DNA from: Bacillus sp. EB106-08-02-XG196
GTDB taxonomy: Bacteria > Bacillota > Bacilli > Bacillales > Cytobacillaceae
Reading direction: 5' to 3'
NCBI RefSeq assembly: GCF_013396335.1
Contig: NZ_JABWSY010000013.1
Span: 24,671 to 88,670 of the forward strand
DNA length: 64,000 nt
In this document: in pieces, positions 19,235-28,465 of the stretch
Layout of the letters: each line of letters opens with the position of its first letter
How positions within the stretch are numbered: position 1 is the first letter of the stretch
The notes under the pieces: generated by a model
What the model saw: only the letters and a program-made list of their open reading frames with translations
Told to the model about the DNA's origin: nothing
The model's database searches: none
Program-made: the position numbers and the translations under genes

Positions 19235-19633
19235 TTATGAGCTTTTTCCGATTCTAACAAGAGTATGTAATTTGTTCATTTTCTCGTAATAGGAAATGAG
19301 CCTTTTTCTTAAAATTGGATACAGGCCAATCGGTGAAAACTTTTCGGAAGAGATGTTAAAGTCTACAGCCGTTTCCATTCCTCTCACAGTAACCACCGTT
19401 ACGATTAGAAAACAAGGTATCGGTTTATTAATTTCTACGGCAATTTCACCATGATCTTTGGATACCGTAACAATTCTACAATCTGCATCCTGCCTAAATA
19501 ACTCCTCAACAGAATTAAACACCTGGTTAAATGTAGCTTTGTAATAATGAGTGGTTAGTGAGCTGTCTTTTTGTTGATCGGATGTTTCGATTTGTTTGCT
19601 AAAACGAATAAATAAATTGCGAATGACTGACAT
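19235..19633 (-). CDS. conserved cytosolic protein of unknown function
   Basis: A protein of 132 residues with no signal peptide or membrane helix. I do not recognise a catalytic motif. It looks like a single alpha/beta domain, with hydrophobic strands PCFLIVTVVTV and CRIVTVSKDHGEIAVEI and a basic C-terminus. Relatives in Bacillus are annotated only as cytosolic proteins. The ATG at 19633 is supported by TTTTTGGAGGG; an in-frame TTG four codons earlier overlaps that site. It sits between speD and nrdR and probably has its own promoter, since a terminator closes speD. Function is open. Confidence 0.65.
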   Translation of the reverse strand: MSVIRNLFIRFSKQIETSDQQKDSSLTTHYYKATFNQVFNSVEELFRQDADCRIVTVSKDHGEIAVEINKPIPCFLIVTVVTVRGMETAVDFNISSEKFSPIGLYPILRKRLISYYEKMNKLHTLVRIGKSS

Positions 19634-19690
19634 TGTACCCTCCAAAAATATTCTTTTCTCTTAGTTTACAATACTTTACGAAAAAAATAA

Positions 19691-19719
19691 AAAGAGGTGT
19701 ACTATAAATACACCTCTCG
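19691..19719 (-). terminator. terminator of speD
   Basis: On the minus strand AGAGGTGTA-(7 nt)-TACACCTCT is followed by TTTTTATTTTTTT. Confidence 0.93.
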
Positions 19720-19738
19720 CTGTTTTTAATTTATAAAG

Positions 19739-20119
19739 TTAAAGAGCTTTTGCCTGTTTTACATGAACAGGACCCATACCACGTGGAATTTCGATATTTT
19801 CACGTGTTTGTGCATTCAATGCTTCTGCAATATAATCCGCTGCAACATTGGGATTTAAATCGCCGCATGTATACACATCAATACTTGCATACCCGTGCTC
19901 AGGGAAGCTGTGGATCGTTAAGTGAGATTCAGAAATAATGACAACACCGCTTACGCCTTGTGGTGCAAATTTATGAAATGCTACTTCGCGAATTTCCGCA
20001 CCAGATTTAAGAGCTGCTTCGACAAAAGTTTGTTCAATAAAATTCATATCATTCAATTTTTCAAAATCGCATCCCCATAATTCAGAGATAACGTGACGTC
20101 CCATTGTTTCCATATTCAT
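19739..20119 (-). CDS. speD: S-adenosylmethionine decarboxylase proenzyme
   Basis: A 126-residue prokaryotic-type SAM decarboxylase that supplies decarboxylated SAM for spermidine synthesis. The proenzyme self-cleaves at the Glu-Ser bond in [21 protein letters not shown], creating the pyruvoyl cofactor on the new Ser. The His and Cys residues in [14 protein letters not shown] are the conserved processing and catalytic residues. The start ATG 20119 has the G-rich site GAGGGGGAAAA; an ATG two codons later is an alternative. gapB lies upstream, but a terminator and a separate promoter divide them. The leader is unusually structured (see 20120-20262). Confidence 0.95.
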   Translation of the reverse strand: MNMETMGRHVISELWGCDFEKLNDMNFIEQTFVEAALKSGAEIREVAFHKFAPQGVSGVVIISESHLTIHSFPEHGYASIDVYTCGDLNPNVAADYIAEALNAQTRENIEIPRGMGPVHVKQAKAL

Positions 20120-20262
20120 TTTTCCCCCTCTAAACATTTTCGCTTCATTCTTGAAATCCTTATATTGACGGTACCAAAGTAATTACCACGGGGGAAAGTT
20201 AGTCCAGAGAGGTCCTAACCCTTTAAGTAATTAATAGCTACCTAATTTCAAGAAGTTCACGA
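20120..20262 (-). ncRNA. structured speD leader, candidate riboswitch with anti-SD
   Basis: Minus-strand pairings seen directly: an outer stem TTCTTGAAAT (20245-20254) with ATTTCAAGAA (20148-20157); an inner stem TAATTAC (20227-20233) with GTAATTA (20180-20186); and a hairpin GTTAG...CTAAC (20198-20219 region) with an inner CC/GG pair. TTTCCCCC (20190-20197) is perfectly complementary to GGGGGAAA (20121-20128), which is the speD ribosome binding site. Alternative pairing of AAAGGG upstream with this anti-SD is possible. This is the architecture of a translational switch. No ligand is known to me; SAM, decarboxylated SAM or polyamines are inferred candidates. Confidence 0.6.
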
Positions 20263-20267
20263 TGACT

Positions 20268-20296
20268 AGTATACTAAGTTTATATTTTTTTTGCAA
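20268..20296 (-). promoter_or_regulatory. sigma-A promoter of speD
   Basis: The minus strand reads TTGCAA (20291-20296), a 17-bp spacer and TATACT (20268-20273). Transcription would start near 20262, giving a leader of about 143 nt before the speD ATG. Confidence 0.75.
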
Positions 20297-20410
20297 CCTA
20301 TCAATCTAAAATTTTTTACAACTTTTTAGTAACTTTGTTTAAAGGGCCAATCTCCTCAGAAAAAAAACCAAATTTCAAACTATATTATGCGAGGTCCATT
20401 GAAAAATCTA

Positions 20411-20443
20411 CAAAAAAATGCTGTCAAATGACAGCATTTTTGT
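20411..20443 (-). terminator. terminator of gapB
   Basis: The stem AAAATGCTGTCA with TGACAGCATTTT and a short loop is followed by a T run on the minus strand, immediately after the gapB stop. The bases between it and the speD promoter (about 20297-20410) show nothing else I can support. Confidence 0.9.
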
Positions 20444-20444
20444 T

Positions 20445-21476
20445 TTATCCGACTTTCACTGAATTTGAATTCGCCATTAAGTGTGCGACATGTAAGGTAA
20501 GATCAACAACGCGGGAAGAATAGCCCCATTCGTTATCATACCATGCCAGCACTTTCACTTTCCTAGTACCCATAACCATTGTTGATAATCCATCAATGAT
20601 AGCAGAGTATGGATTTGTATTGAAATCAACGGATACAAGCGGTTCCATTGTAAAATCGATAATCCCCTTTAATGGACCATTTTTAGCTTCCACAAAGGCC
20701 TGATTGATATCATCCACCGTAACATCTTGTTTCAAATCGACTACTAAATCTACTAGAGAAACGTTTGGTGTAGGCACACGAAGTGACATTCCATGCAGCT
20801 TCCCCTTTAACTGAGGTAATACCAATGATAACGCTTTAGCCGCCCCAGTCGTGGTTGGGATGATAGATTGTCCACACGCTCTAGCTCTTCGTAAATCTTT
20901 ATGTGGATTATCGATGTTACGCTGGTCATTTGTATACGAGTGAATCGTTGTCATCAAACCATTTTCAATTCCAAACTTTTCTTCCAGCACTTTTGCAACA
21001 GGTGCCAGACAGTTTGTTGTACATGATGCGTTGGAAATCACATCATGTTGAGTCATATCAAGTTTTTCCTCATTTACTCCCATAACAATCGTAATATCCT
21101 CGTCCTTGCCCGGTGCAGTAATGATTACCTTTTTTGCCCCTGCGTCAAGGTGCAGACTCGCCTTGTCTCGTGAGTTAAATTTTCCAGTCGCTTCAATAAC
21201 CACATCAATATTTAACTCTTTCCATGGAAGCTGCTCAGGATTCCGATTGTTTAATAGCTTCACTCTTTTTCCATTTACGATTAGCTCTTCATCCAGAGCT
21301 ATGATATCCCCTTGAAATGGTCCATGAACCGTATCATATTTTACTAAATGAGCTAATGTCTCTGCTGGATAGCTCGCATTAATAGCAATTATATCAAGCT
21401 TATTTTCAAGGATCGCTTTTCTAAAAACCATCCTTCCAATTCTCCCAAAACCATTAATTGCAATTCTCGCCTTCAT
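20445..21476 (-). CDS. gapB: glyceraldehyde-3-phosphate dehydrogenase, gluconeogenic type GapB
   Basis: A GAPDH of about 343 residues. It has the N-terminal Rossmann motif AINGFGRIGRMVFRKAI, the active-site Cys in SNASCTTNCLAPV and the C-terminal WYDNEWGYSSRVVDL. It is assigned to the NADP-preferring, gluconeogenic GapB rather than GapA by sequence flavour (RIAINGFGRIGRMV, NASYPAETLAHLVKYDTVHG) and by position beside speD and coaE. The ATG at 21476 lies after GGAAGGGG. Two CcpN operators flank the promoter, consistent with repression on glycolytic substrates. Confidence 0.92.
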   Translation of the reverse strand: MKARIAINGFGRIGRMVFRKAILENKLDIIAINASYPAETLAHLVKYDTVHGPFQGDIIALDEELIVNGKRVKLLNNRNPEQLPWKELNIDVVIEATGKFNSRDKASLHLDAGAKKVIITAPGKDEDITIVMGVNEEKLDMTQHDVISNASCTTNCLAPVAKVLEEKFGIENGLMTTIHSYTNDQRNIDNPHKDLRRARACGQSIIPTTTGAAKALSLVLPQLKGKLHGMSLRVPTPNVSLVDLVVDLKQDVTVDDINQAFVEAKNGPLKGIIDFTMEPLVSVDFNTNPYSAIIDGLSTMVMGTRKVKVLAWYDNEWGYSSRVVDLTLHVAHLMANSNSVKVG

Positions 21477-21495
21477 TGTACGGCCCCTTCCGTAA

Positions 21496-21540
21496 TATGT
21501 TATACTCATTAACTTGTTTTGATGTAATTAGTATAACATA
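21496..21540. promoter_or_regulatory. paired CcpN operators at the gapB promoter
   Basis: TATGTTATACT at 21496-21506 (plus strand) and its inverted copy AGTATAACATA at 21530-21540 match the CcpN consensus TRTGHYATAYW exactly. They form 13-bp inverted arms (with flanking bases) around 23 bp. The gapB start lies 20 bp away. CcpN represses gapB and pckA in B. subtilis, so gluconeogenic control is conserved here. The exact -35/-10 pair between the boxes is not clear. Confidence 0.85.
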
Positions 21541-21659
21541 TTTAACCGAATAAGTGATATATAAAGTGCGGAATTTTAAAAATGTTTTACAATTCAGACA
21601 TATTGCAAACCATTATGTTTGAAAGTTTCTTTGTCTAGTCAGTATATCTGATTCAAAAG

Positions 21660-21690
21660 CATAAAAAAAAGAAGGGCTGGCCCCTTCTTT
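21660..21690 (-). terminator. terminator of coaE
   Basis: On the minus strand AAGAAGGGG-CCAG-CCCTTCTT is followed by a run of T, just past the coaE stop. Confidence 0.85.
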
Positions 21691-21698
21691 TAATTGTA

Positions 21699-22304
21699 TT
21701 ATGGAGTTGTTATTCCCCAGCCTGTCAAAATCTCAATGAGCTGTTTTTTTGATTCGGTGATAGACCCATTATTGTTGATGACGGCGTCGGCTAGTGCTAC
21801 TTTATCTGAAAGCGGCATTTGGGATTTTATTCTTGCCTCTGCGTCTTCTAATGACAGGTCATTGCGTTCCATCAGCCTTTTTAGCTGGATATCTCTATCT
21901 ACATAGACAAGAATTGTTTTTTCCACCATATATGTTAGCTTACTTTCAAACAGGAGCGGAATATCGAGGACGATTATTTGTTCCTCGCGCATCCTCGCTG
22001 CTTCCACTTGATTGTTCATCCTTTTTCTAACCTCAGGATGAACGATGCCATTTAAGAGCTGTCGTTTTTCAGCGTTATGAAAAATTAGCGAACCAAGCTT
22101 CTGCCTATCAATGTCTCCGCTAGGCAATAAAATATCATCACCAAATTCAGCAATGATTTTTTGATAGGCTGGTTCTCCTTTTTCAACGGCAAGGCGGGCT
22201 TCTACGTCTGCATCAATGACAGTAATGGCCATTTCTTTTATCATATTTGAAACAGTACTTTTTCCACTGGCTATTCCGCCTGTTAATCCGATTACTAGTG
22301 ACAT
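21699..22304 (-). CDS. coaE: dephospho-CoA kinase
   Basis: The 201-residue enzyme catalysing the last step of coenzyme A synthesis, ATP-dependent phosphorylation of dephospho-CoA. The P-loop [13 protein letters not shown] (about 6-18) and the substrate-binding DADVEAR and HPEVRKRM segments are clear. It lies 19 bp after ytaF and follows a mutM-ytaF-coaE order, as in B. subtilis, so co-transcription is likely. Confidence 0.95.
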   Translation of the reverse strand: MSLVIGLTGGIASGKSTVSNMIKEMAITVIDADVEARLAVEKGEPAYQKIIAEFGDDILLPSGDIDRQKLGSLIFHNAEKRQLLNGIVHPEVRKRMNNQVEAARMREEQIIVLDIPLLFESKLTYMVEKTILVYVDRDIQLKRLMERNDLSLEDAEARIKSQMPLSDKVALADAVINNNGSITESKKQLIEILTGWGITTP

Positions 22305-22323
22305 CCTCTTTTCCTTTCCCTGC

Positions 22324-22965
22324 TCATAATTTCAAAATACCAATAATAATTAATAAAACCCCTGGTAAAAAAGCGAACTTTTGGACCAAATTAATTTTAT
22401 GAAAAAAAGCACCGCTTTTTATTCCTAAAAGTAGAAATAAAGAACTCATTACTGCAACACTTACGGCTAAATAAAAGGGAGAGAATCCAAGCATCGCAGC
22501 TCCAATTCCAGCACCAAATGCATCGATGGATAAGGCGAAGCCCAGCATGAAAGCTTCGATTCCAGTAATCGTACCCGAACGGTCAAAGTCCGCTGACATT
22601 GGTTTTCTTAAAATATTTATTGCTATCCCCAACGAGCGGATTTCAAAATTAATAATCAGCTTTTCATGTTCGAGCAGATCAGACTCCTTATCTTTTTCCG
22701 GCCTGAAAAATTGATACAATACCCAAGCTCCTAGAGCAATTAAAATAAAACCGCCAAGGCTTGCTGTGATATTAGGGGATAGGATATTTTCTAGGGCATG
22801 ACCGATTGAAACAGCAATCATTAATGAAATGGCTGAACAGGTTGCAATAATGAGCAATGATTTTAGCGGCAGTACCATTTTTCTAAGTCCATACGTAAAC
22901 CCTACGCTAAAGCTATCAAGACTGAGAGCAAAAGCCAGCAGGAGAAGTGAGAACAATTGAAACAT
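22324..22965 (-). CDS. ytaF: sporulation membrane protein YtaF (MntP-like)
   Basis: A 213-residue polytopic protein with about six transmembrane helices, similar in fold to the manganese exporter MntP. Two repeat signatures are visible: [18 protein letters not shown] (about 11-28) and [18 protein letters not shown] (about 150-167), each with the intramembrane Asp. YtaF is sporulation-linked in B. subtilis; cation transport is inferred from the MntP resemblance. The ATG at 22965 has GAAGGAG ten bases upstream; an upstream GTG has no such site. Confidence 0.87.
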   Translation of the reverse strand: MFQLFSLLLLAFALSLDSFSVGFTYGLRKMVLPLKSLLIIATCSAISLMIAVSIGHALENILSPNITASLGGFILIALGAWVLYQFFRPEKDKESDLLEHEKLIINFEIRSLGIAINILRKPMSADFDRSGTITGIEAFMLGFALSIDAFGAGIGAAMLGFSPFYLAVSVAVMSSLFLLLGIKSGAFFHKINLVQKFAFLPGVLLIIIGILKL

Positions 22966-23053
22966 GTATCTAGGGCTCCTTCCGTCAATCACTACGATAG
23001 TATATGGGAGGAGCCTATCCTTTGTTATTAAAATGTCATTACACTTCTACTAC

Positions 23054-23881
23054 TTAAAGCTTTTGGCAGCTAGGACAAAAATGCGTTCCACGACCGCCAA
23101 CAGTCGTTTTTTCGAGCGGTGTTCCACAGTTTTTACATTCTTCCCCTTTACGTCCGTAGGCAAATAATTCAAGCTGGAACATACCAATTTCCCCTTGTGA
23201 GTTTACATAGGAACGAATGGTGCTTCCTCCTTTTTTAACCGCTTCATCTAAGGTCTTAATAATTTCTTGATGCAGTAAGGTTAATTCAGCCTCACTCAAA
23301 GAATTAGCGAGCCTTTCAGGATGGATTCCTGACCGGAACAGAGCTTCATCTACATAGATGTTACCTAGTCCGACAAAGAACTTTTGATCTAGGAGTGCTG
23401 GTTTCAGCTTTCTGGTTGTCTTTTTCAGCTTCTCAGATAAATATTCCTTTGTGAACTCTTTTGAAAACGGCTCTGGTCCGAGGTCAATAAGCGGAGGTTT
23501 TAGAAATTCCTCCCCTTTTTTATACAGGTGCATGGTTCCAAATTTACGAACATCTCGATACCGTAGTTCAGTTCCATCGGTAAAATGAAAAATGACATGA
23601 GTATGTTTGTCATACGGTTCTTCTTTTGGATATAGTCCGTACTTTCCTTCCATCCTTAAATGGGAAACAAGAGCAAAGGTGTTCGTATAGATGATTAAAA
23701 ACTTTCCTCTTCTGCCAACGTCCTCAATGGTTTCTCCTTTAAGGGCGTCAATAAATTGTTCAACTTCAACTGGGCTTTTAATAATTTTCGCCCAGTGAAC
23801 AGTTATATTCTCAATTTGTTTATATGAAACAAGCTGTTTTAACGTCTTTCTTACGGTTTCTACTTCAGGTAGTTCTGGCAT
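23054..23881 (-). CDS. mutM: formamidopyrimidine-DNA glycosylase
   Basis: The 275-residue bifunctional glycosylase/AP lyase that removes 8-oxoguanine and Fapy lesions. The N-terminus MPELPEVET gives the catalytic Pro1 and Glu2. The helix-two-turn-helix region QKFFVGLGNIYVDEALF follows, and the C-terminal zinc finger CKNCGTPLEKTTVGGRGTHF ends with CPSC. It lies downstream of polA, separated by a dispersed repeat of about 150 bp, and upstream of ytaF-coaE, the order known for B. subtilis. Confidence 0.97.
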   Translation of the reverse strand: MPELPEVETVRKTLKQLVSYKQIENITVHWAKIIKSPVEVEQFIDALKGETIEDVGRRGKFLIIYTNTFALVSHLRMEGKYGLYPKEEPYDKHTHVIFHFTDGTELRYRDVRKFGTMHLYKKGEEFLKPPLIDLGPEPFSKEFTKEYLSEKLKKTTRKLKPALLDQKFFVGLGNIYVDEALFRSGIHPERLANSLSEAELTLLHQEIIKTLDEAVKKGGSTIRSYVNSQGEIGMFQLELFAYGRKGEECKNCGTPLEKTTVGGRGTHFCPSCQKL

Positions 23882-23894
23882 ATTAACAACTCCA

Positions 23895-24052
23895 CCTTAT
23901 CGCTGTCCAGCTGCAGCGCCTAGGGGCTCGGGGTCATAAGCCAATCCGACAAGAAGGTTAAAGAGCAACCTTCTTGCCGGCTCGTCTTATGCCTGTCGCC
24001 CCTGGGAAAAAATGAACTGCTTTTTTCCTTGGACAAGGCGCTTCCGCTTTTC
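23895..24052. repeat. dispersed GC-rich intergenic repeat, copy 3
   Basis: The block begins cagctgcagcgcctaggggc and ends aaggcgcttccgcttttc. Inside is a hairpin with AAGAAGGTT and AACCTTCTT arms (near 23950-23980). Its first 100 bp are almost the same as the copy at 57.2 kb. It sits between polA and mutM. Confidence 0.88.
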
Positions 24053-26685
24053 TATTTCGCGTCAAACCACGTTGGGCCATATGAGTAGTCTACTTTCAAT
24101 GGCACTTTTAATTCGAGGGCATTTTCCATAACATCAGGAACTAATTTCTTCAGTGTTTCGATTTCCTCTTCTGGTGCTTCAAAAATGAGTTCATCGTGCA
24201 CTTGGAGAAGCAGTCTAGTTTTCAACCCATAATCCTTCAGCGCATCAGCCATATCGATCATCGCTTTTTTGATAATATCTGCTGCACTTCCCTGAATCGG
24301 AGTGTTCATCGCCGTTCTTTCAGCAAAGCTTCTAATGTTAAAATTCCGATGGGTGATTTCAGGAATATATCTTCTTCTTTGCAGCAGGGTAGAGACATAG
24401 CCTTTTTGTTTAGCGGAATGAATGATATCGTCCATATACTCTTTCACCCCAGGGTAGCTGGCTAAATACCGGTCAATAAACAGACCCGCTTCCTTTCGTG
24501 TAATCCCGAGGCTCTGTGAAAGACCATAATCACTAATTCCATAGACAATCCCAAAGTTAACTGCCTTTGCCTGCCTTCTCATATTGGAGGTTACCTCGTC
24601 TGCATTCACATGGAATACGTCCATCGCCGTTTTTGTGTGAATGTCAAGGTCATCCTTAAATGCCTGAATCAATTTTTCATCACCAGCAATATCAGCCAAT
24701 ACCCTTAGCTCGATTTGCGAATAATCGGCTGCAAATATAATCCATCCTGGCTCTGACGGCACAAATGCCTGGCGGATTTTCCGTCCTTCCTCTAATCGAA
24801 TCGGAATGTTCTGCAGGTTCGGATCAATCGAGCTTAATCTGCCCGTTGATGTTAAGGTCTGTTGGTACCGTGTATGAATTTTACCCGTTTTTGAATTTAT
24901 CACCTTTAAGAGTCCTTCAATATAGGTAGACTGTAGCTTGCCTAACTGTCTGTAATGAAGAATATGGTCAATGATTTCATGATCATTTGCTAATTTTTCC
25001 AAAACATCAGCAGAAGTAGAATAACCTGTTTTCGTTTTCTTAAAGGATGGCAGGTTTAATTTTTCAAATAAAATCACACCCAATTGCTTGGTTGAATTAA
25101 TATTGAACTTTTCCCCAGCCAAATCATAAATATTTCCTTCGATATCTATCAGCCTGTCATGAATTTCGCTGCCCATCCTTTGGAGGCGTTCACTGTCAAC
25201 CTTGATTCCGCAAGATTCCATATCCGCTAAAATAAGTGATAATGGCATTTCGAGCTGCGTAAACAATTCATATTGTTCATTTGTTTTTAACTCGTCTTCC
25301 AGTTTTTGTTTCAAATCAAACATTGCAAGGCTTTTTCGAACAAGGTGCTCAGCTGTTAGCGTTGCTTCAGGTATTTTCCTCTTAGCCCCTTTTCCATAAA
25401 ACGACTCATCTGATTGGATTTGAATCCCATACTTTTTTGCAATAGTTGAAATATCATCAATGGTATCAGAGGGATTAATAATATAGGAAGCCATTAATGT
25501 ATCAAAATTAACTCCTTTTAAATGGATATCAAACCTCCTTAAAGAAACCTCTGTCCGCTTTGCGTCATAGACGTTTTTCCTTTTTGTTTCATCTTCCGCC
25601 CATTTTTTAAAGCTCTCGGACTGTGTGGCTAACTCTGTTGGAAAGTAATAATATCCATTTTCATTTACAAGTGAAAAACCAATAATATCGGCATAATGAT
25701 AATTATCATCAAGCATTTCAACATAAAAGTGATTATCATTAGCAAACAAATCATCGGTTATCACATCTGGTGTCACAAACTCAATATCTTCAAGTTCAAG
25801 CTGTTCATTGCTTGATGTGTCTCCACCTAACTTTTCTAATAAGGTATGAAATCCAAGCTCTTTATATAAAGCTACAAGTTTTTCTCTTTCAAATCCCTCG
25901 TAAAGAGCATTTTCTACAGAAACTTCTACTGGCGCCTGCTTCTCAATCGTAGCAAGCTCCTTGCTCATCTTTGCTTGTTCCTTAAATTCTTCTAGCTTTT
26001 CTTTCAACTTATTTCCCGTCACCTGATCGATGGATTCTAATAAATTCTCTAAACTTGAAAATTCCTTTAGCAGCTTAATCGCTGTTTTTTCTCCAACACC
26101 TGGTACACCTGGTATATTATCTGAGGGATCACCCATCAACCCCTTCATATCGATAATTTGCTCAGGGATTAAGCCATACTTTTCCATCACATGCTGAGGC
26201 GTGTATTCCTCGATATCAGTAATTCCTTTACGAGTAATACCAACCGTCGTATGTTCAGAGGAAAGCTGCGTTAAATCTTTATCTCCTGAAATAACTTTGA
26301 TTTCATAGCCTTCCTTTTCAGCAGATAAGACAAGCGTTCCAATAATGTCATCAGCCTCATAATTTTCAAGCTCATAGCGTTTTATTCCATAAACGTCGAG
26401 AAGCTCACGAATATATGGGAATTGTTCGGATAATTCTGGCGGTGTTTTTTGTCTGCCGCCCTTATAGTCACCAAAAGTCTTATGCCGGAATGTTGTTTTC
26501 CCCGCATCAAATGCCACTAGTATATGGGTTGGCTTTTCATCCTCCATTATCTTATTAAGCATCATGGTAAAACCATATACAGCATTTGTGTGTATGCCTT
26601 TATCGTTATTTAGCAGGGGCAGTGCAAAAAACGCACGGTAAGCAATACTATTCCCGTCTATTAATACTAATTTCTTCTTTTCCAT
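24052..26685 (-). CDS. polA: DNA polymerase I
   Basis: The 877-residue repair and primer-removal polymerase. The 5'-3' exonuclease domain (about 1-290) shows KLVLIDGNSIAYRAFFALP and GDPSDNIPGVPGVGEKTA. The 3'-5' exonuclease-like domain (about 300-470) lacks the catalytic DxE motif (VEMLDDN stands in its place), so it is probably inactive, as in other Bacillus enzymes. The polymerase domain has motif A (DYSQIELRVLA), motif B (RRQAKAVNFGIVYGIS) and motif C (QVHDELIFE). It is 16 bp from phoR, on the same strand. Length is normal for the family. Confidence 0.97.
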   Translation of the reverse strand: MEKKKLVLIDGNSIAYRAFFALPLLNNDKGIHTNAVYGFTMMLNKIMEDEKPTHILVAFDAGKTTFRHKTFGDYKGGRQKTPPELSEQFPYIRELLDVYGIKRYELENYEADDIIGTLVLSAEKEGYEIKVISGDKDLTQLSSEHTTVGITRKGITDIEEYTPQHVMEKYGLIPEQIIDMKGLMGDPSDNIPGVPGVGEKTAIKLLKEFSSLENLLESIDQVTGNKLKEKLEEFKEQAKMSKELATIEKQAPVEVSVENALYEGFEREKLVALYKELGFHTLLEKLGGDTSSNEQLELEDIEFVTPDVITDDLFANDNHFYVEMLDDNYHYADIIGFSLVNENGYYYFPTELATQSESFKKWAEDETKRKNVYDAKRTEVSLRRFDIHLKGVNFDTLMASYIINPSDTIDDISTIAKKYGIQIQSDESFYGKGAKRKIPEATLTAEHLVRKSLAMFDLKQKLEDELKTNEQYELFTQLEMPLSLILADMESCGIKVDSERLQRMGSEIHDRLIDIEGNIYDLAGEKFNINSTKQLGVILFEKLNLPSFKKTKTGYSTSADVLEKLANDHEIIDHILHYRQLGKLQSTYIEGLLKVINSKTGKIHTRYQQTLTSTGRLSSIDPNLQNIPIRLEEGRKIRQAFVPSEPGWIIFAADYSQIELRVLADIAGDEKLIQAFKDDLDIHTKTAMDVFHVNADEVTSNMRRQAKAVNFGIVYGISDYGLSQSLGITRKEAGLFIDRYLASYPGVKEYMDDIIHSAKQKGYVSTLLQRRRYIPEITHRNFNIRSFAERTAMNTPIQGSAADIIKKAMIDMADALKDYGLKTRLLLQVHDELIFEAPEEEIETLKKLVPDVMENALELKVPLKVDYSYGPTWFDAK

Positions 26686-26701
26686 CCATTTACCCCTTTC
26701 A

Positions 26702-28465
26702 TTAATTTATATATTTATGTAATTCGATGATAAACTCACTGCCTTCGCCAGGGGCGCTTTTCACCTTAATGTTCCCATGATGTGCTTCAACTAGATGTTT
26801 TACGATCGCTAATCCAAGTCCTGTCCCCCCAGAGTCCCGGCTTCTCGCACGGTCAACACGATAAAACCGTTCGAATATACGAGGAATTTCCTCCTGCTTG
26901 ATTCCAACACCTGTGTCCTTTATATGGACTTTCACAGTCTTCTCGTAATCAAAAAGTGATACTTTTACATAACCGTTTGGCGGGGTATATAAGATTGCAT
27001 TGGTTATGATATTAATAAATACCTGCTTTAAGCGGTCATGATCGCCTTGTATATATAATTCTTCCCTATTAAACTCATGTTCTAGACGAATATCTTTGGA
27101 TTTTGCTTTTTTATTAAGCATCATGATAACCTCTTTAATTAATTCGTAGAGGTCAAAGTTCTGAATGTTCAACTTAAATTCCTGCTGCTCAATTTTAGAA
27201 AAATCAAGTAGATCCTGAATCAGTGACTGCATCCGATTGCTTTCTTTATTGATAATGGATAAAAAGGCTTCCAGCGTATCAGGATTATTCATCGCACCAT
27301 CTATTAATGTTTCAGAAAAACCTTTAATGGAGGTAACAGGTGTTTTCAACTCATGTGAAACATTCGCTACAAAATCTTTTCTCATTTGCTCAAGCTTTTT
27401 AATTTCCGTAATGTCATGGAAAACCAGTAGAACTCCTTTCCAAGCATTATTTATGCCGATAATGGGGATTCCATAAACATCAAAGTATCTTCTCTCGATT
27501 CCCAATGGAAGAAGAAGATGTTTACTGACTTTTTGTTCCGTACGGAAAACCTCGGCTATGACATGACAGATTTCTTCCTGCTCAATGACTTCATAATATA
27601 TTTTATTTAAGGAATCCTCTAAGTCCACTTTGAAGATTTCGACGTATCCCTTATTAATTAAATTGATGAAGCCTCTGCTATCAATTAATAGCAGTCCGGC
27701 TCCCATATTTTCAATCAGTGCACTTAAACGATCTTGCTGCATTTCTTGAGCTTTACTCATTTCCTCTAGGTTTTGCGCTAAAATGTTAAGGGAAGAGGTT
27801 AACCTGCTCGTTTCGTTTAATTCATTACTTTCTATCCTTGTGCGGTAATTTCTATTCGCCAATTCTATGGCTACATTCGTGGCTGCTTCTATTGGCTTCA
27901 TATATCTCGCTGTTATTCGATATCCAAGATAAACAAAGACGATCAGCACCATAACTAAACTAATGGATAGTATCCACCAAATTTGCCCGTAAGCTTTTTT
28001 GAGCTCGTCCGTTTTTGTGATAACGAACAGGTAACCTTCTTTCTCCCCTGCTTTTGAAACGGGTTTCCATGAATAGTGTAAGTCATAATCATCATGCTCC
28101 ACTAGCTTGGTTTCATTATTTGGTTTTTCTTCTATTACTTCATTAATATTTTCTTTTATCCCGTTTTTATTGGATGTCTCCATTTCTCCGCTGTCAAAAA
28201 GGAGGACCCCTTTGGTGTCTGTGATTGCAAGTCTCACATTAAGTATTTTACTTATTTTCAATACTTCGTCATGATCGATTGAATTCACTCCACCGTTATT
28301 TTCAATATACATACTTAGAAAATTGCTTTCTTTATTTAAGCGTTCATTGTATGTATCCAAGTAGTTACTTTTAAATAACTGACCTAACAAAATTTCCAAA
28401 CCAACTAAGCCAATAATGATTAGTGTTATTAGTGCAAAAAGAAGTTTTGTGTGGAATTTACTCAT
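26702..28465 (-). CDS. phoR: phosphate-sensing histidine kinase PhoR
   Basis: A 587-residue membrane kinase. Two transmembrane helices (about 8-28 and 160-180) flank an extracytoplasmic domain, followed by HAMP (about 180-235), PAS (about 245-350), the phospho-acceptor helix FVANVSHELKTPVTSIKGF and the ATPase boxes DTGVGIKQEEIPRIFERFYR and SGGTGLGLAIVKHL. It phosphorylates PhoP under phosphate limitation. Its start overlaps the phoP stop by four bases, so translation is coupled. Confidence 0.95.
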   Translation of the reverse strand: MSKFHTKLLFALITLIIIGLVGLEILLGQLFKSNYLDTYNERLNKESNFLSMYIENNGGVNSIDHDEVLKISKILNVRLAITDTKGVLLFDSGEMETSNKNGIKENINEVIEEKPNNETKLVEHDDYDLHYSWKPVSKAGEKEGYLFVITKTDELKKAYGQIWWILSISLVMVLIVFVYLGYRITARYMKPIEAATNVAIELANRNYRTRIESNELNETSRLTSSLNILAQNLEEMSKAQEMQQDRLSALIENMGAGLLLIDSRGFINLINKGYVEIFKVDLEDSLNKIYYEVIEQEEICHVIAEVFRTEQKVSKHLLLPLGIERRYFDVYGIPIIGINNAWKGVLLVFHDITEIKKLEQMRKDFVANVSHELKTPVTSIKGFSETLIDGAMNNPDTLEAFLSIINKESNRMQSLIQDLLDFSKIEQQEFKLNIQNFDLYELIKEVIMMLNKKAKSKDIRLEHEFNREELYIQGDHDRLKQVFINIITNAILYTPPNGYVKVSLFDYEKTVKVHIKDTGVGIKQEEIPRIFERFYRVDRARSRDSGGTGLGLAIVKHLVEAHHGNIKVKSAPGEGSEFIIELHKYIN

